Under the pieces are notes generated by a model that did no database searches, had not been told where the DNA came from, and saw nothing but the letters and a program-made list of their open reading frames with translations. Made by a program: the position numbers and the translations under genes. This document shows positions 36,870 to 46,380 of a stretch of DNA of 64,000 nucleotides, piece by piece. Position 1 is the stretch's first letter; every line of letters starts with the position of its first letter. Source of the stretch: Pseudidiomarina woesei (GTDB lineage: Bacteria > Pseudomonadota > Gammaproteobacteria > Enterobacterales > Alteromonadaceae); assembly GCF_001418345.1 (NCBI RefSeq), contig NZ_LIPW01000001.1, forward strand, positions 778,593 to 842,592. The letters are read 5' to 3'.

Positions 36870-37999
36870 GTACGGTTCTCCAAGAAGTTTGCTGGGGTAC
36901 CTACCGATACCGCAAAAATTTTCACACCGTTAGCTGGGCGATAAATGCCGTTTTTCGCGACGTTCTCAACTTGATCGGCCACGGCGCTGTTTTTCCACTG
37001 GGTAATTTCGCCAATAGCGCTGTTACGCGAAGGGTTTACGTGCGCCACACCAATCGGCTCCACAAAGCCGGCTTCGTATTGAAAAATAATCATGGTTTCG
37101 CCCGGCAACACACCGGCGTTCTGGCCACGGTCTAGGCTCACTTGGTTGCCCTTAATGCCCATAACCTGCGCGGTAGCTGGCATTTCAGACAACATACGGG
37201 TTAGCAAAATATCAATGCCGCGCGAAGCCATGTCGTTAATCACGGCGTTTACGTGGGCCGAGTCAAAATAACGGAAGCCGCTTACATAGCGGTTGTTGGC
37301 CATAATAAATTTCAGTTCGTTACGCTCGCGCACATCGCCAGAGGTCACCCGCACTTTACCTAAGTTCGGGTACGACATCAGCTCGCGGGTAAACGGGTTT
37401 AACACCGCTGAAGTAAGCTCTAAGGTGTAGTCCATCCAACCGGTAATACTGCCTTCGTTTTTCACCGTACGCAGGGTGTCAATTTTTACCACATAGTCTG
37501 GTTTTAACACGCGCTCAGCACTAGAACGCTTGGCTAAATCGCGCGCGCCCTGCTGCTCTAAATAAGTTTCTTTTTCAGCGGCAATTAAGTCATCGTCTTG
37601 GGTAATAATACGAAACCGGTTAATGCCGCTAAATTGGTTTTCTAGCATCATTAATAGCTGGTTGTCGTCGTATTCACGCAAGGCTTGCACGCCTTGGCCT
37701 TCACCGCCCACGTCGGTGCCGCCAAAGTACATACGCACCACCGGCTTTTTCAACGGGCAACCTTCGTTTTCGTTGTTCGGGTCAAAGGTACAGCGATCAA
37801 GGCCTTGTGTATCAAAGTAAGCAGGAACCTTAATGTCGCTGTCTTTAAAGTCATAAGCACTACGGGCAACCTGGGCCTGCGAAGAACGATTGGTAACCTG
37901 AGTGTTGCTGGTTTGCTCAGCCGGCGTCGACTGACACGCTGACAACACCAACACCGCCAGTGCCGATAAACTAATTTGCTTAATTTGCTTTAGCTGCAT
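36866..37999 (-). CDS. CsgG/FlgT-like lipoprotein (operon gene 3)
   Basis: 377 residues from MQLKQI, chosen because TAGGGA precedes it; a start six codons upstream lies over that site. Lipobox VLVLSAC. The N-terminal domain (about 60-260) has the CsgG/LpoB-like alternating fold (LLMMLENQFSGINRFRIIT, LKPDYVVKIDTL). The C-terminal domain (about 270-320) has QVSLDRGQNAGVLPGETMI, similar to the SH3-like FlgT C-terminal domain. Two Cys (DRCTFDP, EGCPLKK) are close together. Predicted outer-membrane lipoprotein and the likely structural centre of the operon product. Fold assignment is by pattern only. Confidence 0.65.
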   Translation of the reverse strand: MQLKQIKQISLSALAVLVLSACQSTPAEQTSNTQVTNRSSQAQVARSAYDFKDSDIKVPAYFDTQGLDRCTFDPNNENEGCPLKKPVVRMYFGGTDVGGEGQGVQALREYDDNQLLMMLENQFSGINRFRIITQDDDLIAAEKETYLEQQGARDLAKRSSAERVLKPDYVVKIDTLRTVKNEGSITGWMDYTLELTSAVLNPFTRELMSYPNLGKVRVTSGDVRERNELKFIMANNRYVSGFRYFDSAHVNAVINDMASRGIDILLTRMLSEMPATAQVMGIKGNQVSLDRGQNAGVLPGETMIIFQYEAGFVEPIGVAHVNPSRNSAIGEITQWKNSAVADQVENVAKNGIYRPANGVKIFAVSVGTPANFLENRT

Positions 38000-38036
38000 G
38001 AAAATTTCCCTAGTCATTCACAGGTTTAAAAACCAA

Positions 38037-39044
38037 TTATTGAAACAACCACGCACTCAATGGGCGGTCTAATAAATTTAAAATTTGTTGTTCAGCGTCG
38101 CGCTCAGCCTGGCTGGCCGAATTGCCTTTGCCAATGGCGCGCAAGGTATGTTGCTGTAACACTTTAGTTGGCATGCTAGCCGGTGACACATGCACCACCA
38201 CTTCGCGGCGTTCAAAAAATTGACTACCTTTGTTGGCGGTTTGCTTTTTCTGCGTCAAACGCAACCACAAGCGATCGTTCGCGGCACTTGGCAGCTGGGC
38301 GCTTAAGCCAGCAACTAACGGCGTTAAGGTGCGGTCGGCAATCACGCGCACACCGGCAACTTGCCACACACTTTGTACATCGCGCTGCAGTTGCTCCAGC
38401 TGCATGCGCAGCATAGGTTGGCCGCCACCTAAGGCCGCCATAGCACGCTCTAAGCGCAATGCGTCTAATATTTGTTGCCGATACTGCAAGGCCCACAACA
38501 GCTGCGCCGTTTCGTCGTCATACGGAAACGCCAAGCTTTCAAAGGGCCGCACTTGGTCATGCAAGCTGGTAATAATTGCTTCTTTGGGCACCGCTAACAG
38601 CACCGCAAACTCTACCCCTTCGGGGCTTTGCAATGCGGCCGCGCGCTGCTCTTCAATGCTTTCTAACTTAACCCCAAGCGCCTCAATGGCAGAACGTTGC
38701 TCAAAGTCGTCACGCACAGCTACTGCGTCGTTCGACTTGGAGCGTGCCAAAACGCTACGTTGCAACACTTGTACATCGGTAGAAATTTGCAGCACCACTT
38801 CAGCCAAAGCATGTTGGCGTGCAGCGCGTTTCGAAGCTCCAAAGCCCAAGCCATATAGGTGGGTGTCTGGGTAGTCAGAGGTAGGCGCAAAAACCCACTG
38901 CGGCCACTGTGCCAACTCATTGGCACCGGCTTGCATGGGTTCCTGTATAGGCTTTTGCATGGGCTTCAACATGGAAGCTTGAGCTGTGCCTGTTGCTGCT
39001 AAAGTTAGCAGCAACAGCGCACCAAACCACTTCAACAATGCCAT
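38037..39044 (-). CDS. exported LPP20-like protein (operon gene 2)
   Basis: 335 residues with a signal peptide ending TAQAS. A short KPMQ/KPIQ/EPMQ repeat follows (residues about 25-37), then an LPP20-like domain (QWPQWVFAPTSDYPDTHLYG, GASKRAARQHALAEVVLQI) that normally occurs in lipoproteins, though no lipobox is seen here. The middle is helical (LLWALQYRQQILDALRLER) and the C-terminus has GNSASQAERDAEQQILNLL. The ATG shares one base with the upstream lipoprotein stop. Likely periplasmic, working with the neighbouring lipoproteins. Confidence 0.68.
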   Translation of the reverse strand: MALLKWFGALLLLTLAATGTAQASMLKPMQKPIQEPMQAGANELAQWPQWVFAPTSDYPDTHLYGLGFGASKRAARQHALAEVVLQISTDVQVLQRSVLARSKSNDAVAVRDDFEQRSAIEALGVKLESIEEQRAAALQSPEGVEFAVLLAVPKEAIITSLHDQVRPFESLAFPYDDETAQLLWALQYRQQILDALRLERAMAALGGGQPMLRMQLEQLQRDVQSVWQVAGVRVIADRTLTPLVAGLSAQLPSAANDRLWLRLTQKKQTANKGSQFFERREVVVHVSPASMPTKVLQQHTLRAIGKGNSASQAERDAEQQILNLLDRPLSAWLFQ

Positions 39045-39736
39045 TACGACTTCGCTTCTAACTCAGTCTGTAAAGCATTAATTGCTTCAATGGTTTCTTC
39101 GTCAATTGAAATCAACTCGCTTGCTTCAGTCGCTAAAGACAAGTGATCTTTCGCGCGTTCTAATGCTAAGAACACGTTGTTTTGCGGAGTTTGCTCACCG
39201 CCGCCCATCAAGCCACCTAACGATGACAACGCCATCGCTTTGGCGATATCGCTGTTATATTGGGCCAAAATGTAAGCCGCTTTACCACCTTCAAGAACGA
39301 TTTCCGCCAACAGCTTTGCGTTCGCTTCACGTACCGACTCTAACGCCGCGTTATACGCAGCAATTTTAGCGGCAATTTTTTGCTCTTCAGAAGGTGCCGT
39401 GGCGTCAAACTCAACAATCGCAAGCTTCAACTGCTCAGGCGTTGATTCACGGTGAGCATACAAAAACGCTTGTACGTCAGCGTGGTTTTCGGCTTGCGTA
39501 CGGTACTCTTGCATCACCTTCACTTGGCGCTCAGCAATAGAAGCAGCAATGTTAAAAAATTCATCAGCACCAGGTAACACAGTTACTTTGTCATAACCCA
39601 ACTCGTCCATTTCAGCGGTTACTTTGGACATGTATTGAAAACGGTCCATTGAGGCTTTTTCTTCGTCACTCGTTGATGAACAACCAGTGATAACTAAAGA
39701 TGCGGCAAGCAATGCGGGGGCAAGTAGCTTTTTCAT
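39044..39736 (-). CDS. helical lipoprotein (operon gene 1)
   Basis: 230 residues from MKKLLA, which follows GGAGAG; a longer frame upstream has no ribosome site. Lipobox LVITGC (Cys19). The mature protein is predicted almost wholly helical, with Ala/Glu/Lys-rich segments (EQKIAAKIAAYNAALESV) and a short Gly-rich loop (SLGGLMGGGEQ). No family was recognised. It is the first gene of the eight-gene minus-strand operon. Its promoter should be in the AT-rich region 39737-39920, shared with the divergent operon. Confidence 0.7.
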   Translation of the reverse strand: MKKLLAPALLAASLVITGCSSTSDEEKASMDRFQYMSKVTAEMDELGYDKVTVLPGADEFFNIAASIAERQVKVMQEYRTQAENHADVQAFLYAHRESTPEQLKLAIVEFDATAPSEEQKIAAKIAAYNAALESVREANAKLLAEIVLEGGKAAYILAQYNSDIAKAMALSSLGGLMGGGEQTPQNNVFLALERAKDHLSLATEASELISIDEETIEAINALQTELEAKS

Positions 39737-39920
39737 TATTATGTCTCTCCATGAAAGATATTTGTCATCCAGATATCTGGAATTGCAAAGTAAATAATTT
39801 GTAAACATCTTGCAAGAATTTTTTTTAACATTTGCCAATTTGTTCTTGAATACGCGCCCTATTCAATGGCATATTTGACCCTTATTTACATAATCTTTAC
39901 GCTTTTCGGATGAGGCGGCT

Positions 39921-40670
39921 ATGAACAGCAAACTGCAGAAAAAAACAGCAAACTCAACTATGTTATTGGTTATAGCCAGTGCTATAGGGTTGGCAGGGGC
40001 AACCTTAACAACGCCAACCCAAGCGCAAGAACTAAAATTGGTTGGTGAGCAATTTTCGGAGCAGTACGCATCTAACGTTCCGGTAAGCGGCCGCATTTTG
40101 GTCGGTACCGTGCTTGTCGGTAGCCTAGGTGCGAATAAAGGTTCTAGCGAGGGTTCTGGCGAGTTTGCTGTGCGCCTGCCAAGCACCACAGTGAAAGACG
40201 TGTGCGTCAAAGTGCAGTCTCGTGACGGTAGTTACAGCTCAGAAAATAGTTACCAGCTGGAGCAGGCCGAAGCGGGCGGCGTTTTCCCGCTAGAATACCC
40301 GTCCAAGCATATCGACATGTTAAAAAACATGAAAGCCAACGAAATCGCCGTCGTTAGCACACCTGGTAAATGCACCAACAGTCAACAAATCGATAGCGTA
40401 TATGTCAGTTACCGGGGGCAACCGGCCAACGACAGCAAGTTGTATGTATTAGCAAACTCGGGCCGTAGCGACGTGTTTATGCGCCTACAAGTAGCCAACA
40501 GCAATAGCAATCATCGTTGCAGCGCTATTACTGACGGCGTCCGCACCGGCTTCGACACTATGTGCGAGCTAGACATGGCAGCCCTGCAACCAGGTGAAAA
40601 CAAAATTACCTTATTGCGTCGTCAGTCTGGCCGCATGTTGCCGCCAGTTGAATTTAATTTGCTATTCTAA
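39921..40670 (+). CDS. exported protein of unknown function (divergent operon gene 1)
   Basis: 249 residues with a signal peptide ending PTQAQE. The mature part is beta-rich with four Cys (DVCVKVQ, GKCTNSQ, HRCSAIT, TMCELDM). The pattern suggests two small beta-sandwiches with disulfides. No family was recognised. GAGGCGG precedes the ATG. The stop overlaps the next start (TAATG), so it is made with the membrane protein that follows. Divergent transcription from the lipoprotein operon, with a 184-base shared upstream region, suggests a joint role. Confidence 0.68.
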   Translation: MNSKLQKKTANSTMLLVIASAIGLAGATLTTPTQAQELKLVGEQFSEQYASNVPVSGRILVGTVLVGSLGANKGSSEGSGEFAVRLPSTTVKDVCVKVQSRDGSYSSENSYQLEQAEAGGVFPLEYPSKHIDMLKNMKANEIAVVSTPGKCTNSQQIDSVYVSYRGQPANDSKLYVLANSGRSDVFMRLQVANSNSNHRCSAITDGVRTGFDTMCELDMAALQPGENKITLLRRQSGRMLPPVEFNLLF

Positions 40671-41605
40671 TGCGCCTATCATTTATGAACGACAGCACCC
40701 GTTTAGGCTTTTTCGTGATTGTGGCGCGTCGCTTGCGCCATCTTATGCAGTGCGGTTGGCCACGACGGTTGATCATTCTTAGCATTGTTACCGTCATGAT
40801 TAGCCTGTTGGCCTATGTCATGTTTGCTGAGCGGGTAAATATTTATACCGTAAGCGCCAAAACCGATATTTTGAAGGTGACGATTGCCGAAAACGGTATC
40901 AACCAATGGGAAATTCCGCAGCACGCCGAAATTATTGATTTTTTCGCCGCCGAACAAATTCCGCTTGAAGGCAACGAAAGTTATATTCACGTGGCAGCGG
41001 GCACCGTGGCAACCATGACTATTGATCACAACAAAGAACGCTTAGTGATCACCCTTGAAAACAACACCGAGAGCGGCTCTGTGGGCGAAGTAGAAAGCAA
41101 CTTCAACTACACACCATTAGGTGAGTACGTGGATATTATTTTCACCCAACCACAACAGCTTATATTCCCGTTTCGTGGCTCTATGATTTTGGGCGACGAC
41201 GTGGCCGCAGGGGTAGATGCCGTATTGCGTGAAGGTAGCATTCGCATTATTGAGCAAGAATTACTGGGCGACGTGCGTTATATCTCGGGCGAGTTTCAAT
41301 TAGACGAAGGCGACCGAGTAACACTGCATAGCGACTTTAAATACCAACAAGACGTGGTACTGCGCGGCTTTGTCCGCTATGAGCCGGGCGAGCCTATGGC
41401 CGTTACCGCTCACGGCGAAACCACTGTGGCCCGGGTTGAACGTATGGGCAGTACCGGTTACGACGCCAAAACCTCTATGTGGAAGCGGTTCGCCAATGAC
41501 CCAGTGGTTATTGCCATGACCAGTTTGTATGCGGTCATGTTCTTAATTCTAGAAATGATGGTACTGTTGCGAAGCATTTTCGCCGTACCACGAACCGAAG
41601 AGTAG
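40670..41605 (+). CDS. bitopic membrane protein of unknown function (divergent operon gene 2)
   Basis: 311 residues. One membrane segment is near the N-terminus (about 34-54) and one near the C-terminus (about 280-300). The roughly 220 residues between are beta-rich and would face the periplasm (VTIAENGINQWEIPQ, FQLDEGDRVTLHSDFKYQQD). No family was recognised. The first ATG overlaps the upstream stop; MNDSTR five codons later is an alternative start. It could anchor the secreted neighbour or the protease-like protein in the inner membrane. Confidence 0.65.
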   Translation: MRLSFMNDSTRLGFFVIVARRLRHLMQCGWPRRLIILSIVTVMISLLAYVMFAERVNIYTVSAKTDILKVTIAENGINQWEIPQHAEIIDFFAAEQIPLEGNESYIHVAAGTVATMTIDHNKERLVITLENNTESGSVGEVESNFNYTPLGEYVDIIFTQPQQLIFPFRGSMILGDDVAAGVDAVLREGSIRIIEQELLGDVRYISGEFQLDEGDRVTLHSDFKYQQDVVLRGFVRYEPGEPMAVTAHGETTVARVERMGSTGYDAKTSMWKRFANDPVVIAMTSLYAVMFLILEMMVLLRSIFAVPRTEE

Positions 41606-41613
41606 CTATAACC

Positions 41614-42798
41614 ATGAGTTTGAGTCATTTACGCCGCCAAGCAGCAGCGCTGGCTGTTTTTACCGGTGTTACAGGTGTGGTAACTGTGAGCAGTTTTGCC
41701 GGCATAAGCTCGGCCTATGCGCAAGCTACCGACATAACTCAAACCTTTGTTGAGGCGGGTGAAATTGGCCAAGGCTTCTTGCTCAAACGTTTAGACGCCT
41801 GTTATTTAATTACGCCAGAGCACGTTGTCAACGACGCCTTTTTTGCCAGCGTTACCGCCGGCAATGCCGAGCGCAGCCGCGGCGATGCAACCGCCATTCA
41901 AACCTTAGGCTATGACTTAGCTATATTGGGGGTTACCGGCAACGCACAACGTGCGTGTGGCATTGACTACGCTAGTTTTGTCAGCGCCACCGCTGAGGTT
42001 TTAAAGTCATTAAAAAGCGCCACCCAGCTAAGCGTTAGCACCATTAGTGCCGACGGCGCACGCGTGCTCACCCCCGCCAATATTGCCTCGGTTGACTTGT
42101 TACGGCTATATATTCAACCCACCGACGCCAACACCCCATTCATGCAAGGCATGAGCGGTAGCTTGGTATTCGCCGGCAACACCCCGGTCGGCATGTTGCA
42201 GTCAGTGGACGCCAACACCAGCCAAGGCGTGGTGTTGCGTATTGATCGGTTGCTTGAAACCATTAATCCATTTTTCAACGACGGCTTAAGTATTACCAGC
42301 GAAACGCCGTTAACGCAGTTGCAGCAAACCCTGAGCTTAACCCATTGGTCACACGCTTCGCCCGCTCAAATTAGCGCAAGCTTCATTAGCGATGGCGACA
42401 CCACCAGCCATTGGCGTTATCGACTGCAACAAGGCCCCAACACCAGCGGCGAGCGCAACCCGCTGCATGCCTACAACATTGGCAACCAAGTGCGCTTGCA
42501 GTTTAGCTTAGGCGCAGGCGCAGAAGTTCCGGTGCAAAATATCAGCAGCATAACCTTCAGTAACTATAGCGATGAGCGCGACAGTTTTATTCGCGACTTT
42601 GAAATTTTGGCTAGCCGGCAAGCTGAAGGTGCTGGCTGGGTGCCAGTGTATGCGGGAACTTGGATGATTGGCGAAAAGGACAAAACCGTGCAGCTAAACA
42701 ACGTGGCGGCACGGCGGTTAATGCTGGTGGCGCGTTCGCACTGGAACCCAGACGCCACCGACATTGTTATTTCAGAAGTGACGATGACCAATAACTAA
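41614..42798 (+). CDS. trypsin-like serine protease/discoidin-domain protein (divergent operon gene 3)
   Basis: 394 residues with a signal peptide ending near SAYAQ. The N-terminal half carries a divergent chymotrypsin-like triad: His in ITPEHVV, Asp in YDLAIL and Ser in QGMSGSLVF. That layout is conserved in DegP-like/trypsin-like domains, although overall similarity is low. One possible disulfide (DACYLI, RACGID). The C-terminal half (about 235-394) resembles an F5/8 type C discoidin domain (HWSHASPAQISASF, ISSITFSNYS), suggesting carbohydrate or surface binding. The ribosome site is weak. Eight bases separate it from the membrane protein gene. Confidence 0.7.
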   Translation: MSLSHLRRQAAALAVFTGVTGVVTVSSFAGISSAYAQATDITQTFVEAGEIGQGFLLKRLDACYLITPEHVVNDAFFASVTAGNAERSRGDATAIQTLGYDLAILGVTGNAQRACGIDYASFVSATAEVLKSLKSATQLSVSTISADGARVLTPANIASVDLLRLYIQPTDANTPFMQGMSGSLVFAGNTPVGMLQSVDANTSQGVVLRIDRLLETINPFFNDGLSITSETPLTQLQQTLSLTHWSHASPAQISASFISDGDTTSHWRYRLQQGPNTSGERNPLHAYNIGNQVRLQFSLGAGAEVPVQNISSITFSNYSDERDSFIRDFEILASRQAEGAGWVPVYAGTWMIGEKDKTVQLNNVAARRLMLVARSHWNPDATDIVISEVTMTNN

Positions 42799-42822
42799 TA
42801 ACGAATAACGAATAACGAATAA
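42797..42822. repeat. AATAACG direct repeats
   Basis: Three direct copies of the 8-base unit AATAACGA lie directly after the protease-like stop codon. They match one arm of the long inverted repeats at 26394 and 26641. Confidence 0.7.
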
Positions 42823-42825
42823 GCG

Positions 42826-43392
42826 TTAAAACAAGTCAATTGTGGCAGGTAAGCTAATACCGCCACACACAACGTTACCGCGAAGCTTGCTTGAGTCATC
42901 TAACTCAAACTTGGCGCTACAGGCATTTTGGCTCAGCGTCACCTGCAAACCAGCCACTTCACCCACACCGTTGTGGCTGCCGCTAAATTGGCGCACTTCA
43001 AAGCGCCCGTTGTGCTCATCATAACCGCGCACCTGTACATTCAGCACACCACCTAAAGACTCGCGCAAACGCGACGCATTGCGGTCATCGCCCTCACCAA
43101 GCTCAATTCTTAGCAGTTGCGTTTCATTAAAGCGGTGGCTTAAGGTAACGGCACGGGCCACATCGTCGGCGCTGGAAAAGCCAACCGCATAAGCCAACTC
43201 ACGCATGGCGGTATCTTTTGACTGCAGCATGTTGCTCAGCGCCGCACTACGCACATTCACATCGGCATGGTTTAGCAACTGCTTCGCCTTCGCCAATTCA
43301 TTGGCTTGCTGGTGCACCTGCTGCTCAAGACTTTGAGCTTGGGCGGCTGTCGCTGCCAGCGCTAAAACACTCGCCAATACTATTCTTCGCAT
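42826..43392 (-). CDS. exported protein of unknown function
   Basis: 188 residues from MRRIVL, chosen because AAGGAGATGTG lies directly upstream. A signal peptide ends AQAQS. About 25-100 are helical, and the C-terminal 90 residues are beta-rich with two Cys (QNACSAK, NVVCGGI). No family was recognised. It is convergent with the protease-like gene and separated from the GGDEF-EAL gene by REP elements. It may belong with the neighbouring exported-protein cluster but is not in an operon with it. Confidence 0.65.
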   Translation of the reverse strand: MRRIVLASVLALAATAAQAQSLEQQVHQQANELAKAKQLLNHADVNVRSAALSNMLQSKDTAMRELAYAVGFSSADDVARAVTLSHRFNETQLLRIELGEGDDRNASRLRESLGGVLNVQVRGYDEHNGRFEVRQFSGSHNGVGEVAGLQVTLSQNACSAKFELDDSSKLRGNVVCGGISLPATIDLF

Positions 43393-43410
43393 CACATCTC
43401 CTTGTTGCAA

Positions 43411-43520
43411 CGGATGTAGCCCGGCGTTTCACGCCGGGACGGGCGTAGCCCGGTTATTCACGCCGGGACGGATGTAGCCCGGCGTTTCACGCCGGGACGG
43501 GCGTAGCCCGGTTATTTTAT
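43411..43520. repeat. REP cluster with 58-base tandem unit
   Basis: Two direct copies (starting 43411 and 43469) of a unit beginning CGGATGTAGCCCGGCG. Each contains a full REP and a half-REP (GTAGCCCGGTTATT). The second copy decays into AT-rich sequence. Confidence 0.88.
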
Positions 43521-43558
43521 CCACCACCGCAAATCTTCATAAATTCACGGGGCTGCGC

Positions 43559-46258
43559 CTACAGCTCATCCAACGGCATTGGGCGACCGAAATAGAAGCC
43601 TTGCATGTAGTTGCAGCCCAGTTCAGTAACAAACTCAGCCTGCTGCGGCGTTTCCACGCCCTCAGCCACCACCGCAAAATTCAAACTCTGCGCAATTTTT
43701 ATCACCGAGCCAATCAATACACGGTCAGCACGATGCGTGCGAATGCCTGCCACAAAACTGCGGTCAATTTTCACTTTGTCTACCGGCAAACGCTTCAAAT
43801 AACTTAGCGACGAGAACCCAGTACCAAAGTCATCTAAACTAATCGTAATATTTTTCTGGCGTAAATTCTGCAGTACTTCCACCGCATAGTCGGTGTTTTC
43901 CATCAGAATACTTTCGGTAAGTTCCAACTCAAGCCATTCTGGCTTACAGCCGGTTTCTTCTAAGGTTTGCTCCAAAAATGGGGTAAATTCAGTGCGATTA
44001 AAGTGCAACGTCGACAGGTTCACCGCCACTTTCATCGGCCCCTGCTCTTGCAGCTTCACCGCCGCTTCGCAAGCACGGCGGAACACCCACTCACTTAACG
44101 GAATAATCTGCCCCGTCATTTCGGCCAATGGAATAAACTCAGAAGGCGGAATAAAACGTCCCGGCTCACGCTCCCAACGCAGCAGCGCCTCGTAACCTAC
44201 GGTGTCGCCATCGCTGCAACGCACAATAGGCTGAAAGTGCAACGCCAAGTCATTACGCTCAATGGCCTCTTGCAGGCTAGAACGCATAGCCGCCGAGGTT
44301 TTAAACTGCAAACTCATGCTGTCTTGATAAATTTGCACATGGTTGTGGCCTTGGCGCTTGGCCTGGTGCATGGCCATATCTGCACGCTGAATAAGCTCCA
44401 GCGGCGCGTATTGGTCTTCGGTTTGGTGCGCCACACCAATACTGGCAGTTAAGTAAATTTTGTGGTGCATAATGCGGTAAGGCTGCGCCACCGCACTTAA
44501 AATACTCGAGGTAATTTCTGCCACAGCGTCAGCGTCCTCATGCATGTTTTGCATTACAATTAAGAACTCGTCGCCGCCAAAACGCGCCAACATACCACGC
44601 TTACCAATAATATTTTTCAGCCGCTGCGCAAGCACTTGAAGTAAGCGGTCACCAACTTGTAACCCCAAACTATCGTTAATTAGCGTAAAGCCATCAAGGT
44701 CAATAAACATGGCGGTTAAATCGCGCTGTTTATGAAACCGGTCGGCAATCATATTTTCAATAGTGGTACGGTTATAAAGCCCAGTGAGTGCATCGTGCTC
44801 AGCCTGAAACCGCAATTGCCGGCCCTGCACCACCAGCTCACGGTTACGCTCTACCGTTAATGCCAAAAACAACACAATGGCCATGCCGGCTAAAGTCACC
44901 AAAACTTGTAAGTTCGAGCGCGACTGCAGCTCACTTAAGTCATACAAATACGAGAATATCGGCGTATTCTGGGTATAGTCAGTATCTAGCGCACTTTCGT
45001 ATAAAAACAGCGCATTACGCGACAAATAATCTAGCGTCGCGTCACTCACCCACTGGCCATATTGATCCAGCAATAAGCCATTCGAAATAGCGGTATAAGT
45101 GTAAATTGGCGAACGGTAGGTTAAGGTTTGGCTGGCCAGCATTTCCTGCACGTTAATCACCGCCAACATGCCAAAATAACCCGGTTCAAACTCATCGTCG
45201 TCAAAATCCACTGGCACGTGCACGTACAACAAAGCACCATCACGGGTATGCTTCATCGAAGCCACTAGCATTTGCACTTGGGCTTGTCGAATGGGGTTAA
45301 ACTGCTGCTGCAAGTATTGATCATCGCGGTACAACTCAGTGTAAGAGCGCGGGTCATCCGCGCGCTTGCGTTCCCACATCAGCTCATTACCACGGCGCAG
45401 AATAACCGCTTCAAGAAATTGCACGTCTCGCAAATACGAAGCGATATCCAGCTCCATCAGCCTATCGTGCTGATCGGGCGGGTAGTTTTCCCAACGGCTA
45501 GCCAAGCGTTGCAAGGTTTTAACATGCTGGTTGCCGGCCGCCCGGCGCGACAAGTTTAACGTGTTGGCAGCGTCTTCACCGCGCAACCGCAGCTCGTTCA
45601 TTTCGCCATGAAACAGTACCACGCCCACCACACTCGAAGCTAACAACCCCACCACCGCAATCGCAGTAGTAAACAAACTCACGCATGGCATAGGTTGCGC
45701 GCTGGCGGTACTTAAATTCCACAGCGCCATAAGCATCATCAACACCAGCGAGCCAGAAACCAAACTCCCCACTGGGTGACGCGCTAGTAGCGGCGCCTCA
45801 TAAATAAAATGCATAGAAATAACAGTTAGCAGCACAAAAATAGCCACTAAACTCAGGAATTTTTGCACCCGAATGGCCCACAAGGCCTCTAAACGAAGCG
45901 CCAACCACAGCGAGCAAATACCGCTAGTAATATAAAGGCTGTTATGAATTTGGGCACTGAAGCTGTCAAAAACGCTACCAAGCAGGCCGTCTACCGAGGC
46001 AATAACACCCACCACAGCGAAGGTGCGCGACACCAACGCCTTCCACTCGTGCTGGCCGCGCAAGTCAAAGGTCAGCACCGAAATGCCCACAGCAACCGCG
46101 GCAACTAATAGCGAGGAACTTAAAGTGTGGTAAAGCTGAAGTTGGGTTGGCTCGAACACGCGATAAAGCAGAATAACCAACCCTGAAATAAACAGCGCTG
46201 CACCAAGTACTAGGTTTACGACCGAACGAGCCTGTTGGTCTACTTGGATTATCTGCAT
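43559..46258 (-). CDS. membrane-bound GGDEF-EAL cyclic-di-GMP protein
   Basis: 899 residues. The N-terminal part has about seven hydrophobic segments (1-225), then a periplasmic sensing region (about 226-440, CHASE-like) closed by another membrane helix (about 452-470). The GGDEF domain has an intact RFGGDEF active site. The EAL domain has YEALLRWERE, ELTESILMEN and DDFGTGFSSL with the catalytic loop residues. It may therefore both make and break cyclic-di-GMP, or sense it. Its position between the exported-protein locus and the metallo-hydrolase gives no clear partner. The stop TAG (43559-43561) lies in REP-derived sequence. Confidence 0.92.
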   Translation of the reverse strand: MQIIQVDQQARSVVNLVLGAALFISGLVILLYRVFEPTQLQLYHTLSSSLLVAAVAVGISVLTFDLRGQHEWKALVSRTFAVVGVIASVDGLLGSVFDSFSAQIHNSLYITSGICSLWLALRLEALWAIRVQKFLSLVAIFVLLTVISMHFIYEAPLLARHPVGSLVSGSLVLMMLMALWNLSTASAQPMPCVSLFTTAIAVVGLLASSVVGVVLFHGEMNELRLRGEDAANTLNLSRRAAGNQHVKTLQRLASRWENYPPDQHDRLMELDIASYLRDVQFLEAVILRRGNELMWERKRADDPRSYTELYRDDQYLQQQFNPIRQAQVQMLVASMKHTRDGALLYVHVPVDFDDDEFEPGYFGMLAVINVQEMLASQTLTYRSPIYTYTAISNGLLLDQYGQWVSDATLDYLSRNALFLYESALDTDYTQNTPIFSYLYDLSELQSRSNLQVLVTLAGMAIVLFLALTVERNRELVVQGRQLRFQAEHDALTGLYNRTTIENMIADRFHKQRDLTAMFIDLDGFTLINDSLGLQVGDRLLQVLAQRLKNIIGKRGMLARFGGDEFLIVMQNMHEDADAVAEITSSILSAVAQPYRIMHHKIYLTASIGVAHQTEDQYAPLELIQRADMAMHQAKRQGHNHVQIYQDSMSLQFKTSAAMRSSLQEAIERNDLALHFQPIVRCSDGDTVGYEALLRWEREPGRFIPPSEFIPLAEMTGQIIPLSEWVFRRACEAAVKLQEQGPMKVAVNLSTLHFNRTEFTPFLEQTLEETGCKPEWLELELTESILMENTDYAVEVLQNLRQKNITISLDDFGTGFSSLSYLKRLPVDKVKIDRSFVAGIRTHRADRVLIGSVIKIAQSLNFAVVAEGVETPQQAEFVTELGCNYMQGFYFGRPMPLDEL

Positions 46259-46380
46259 AACGTCAATCGCATGTCAGCGCCTCAATTTTTTATGATTATT
46301 ATGTTGCCAATATAACCATAACGAGCGCTGTTGACTAGTACCGAATTTGTAAATTCGGGCAATTAGAAAGGGGCTAAAGC

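Noticed and set aside
36866..37999. Curli secretion channel CsgG proper
   Set aside because: Only the fold pattern resembles CsgG; there are no csgA, csgB, csgE or csgF genes, and the C-terminal FlgT-like domain is absent from CsgG.
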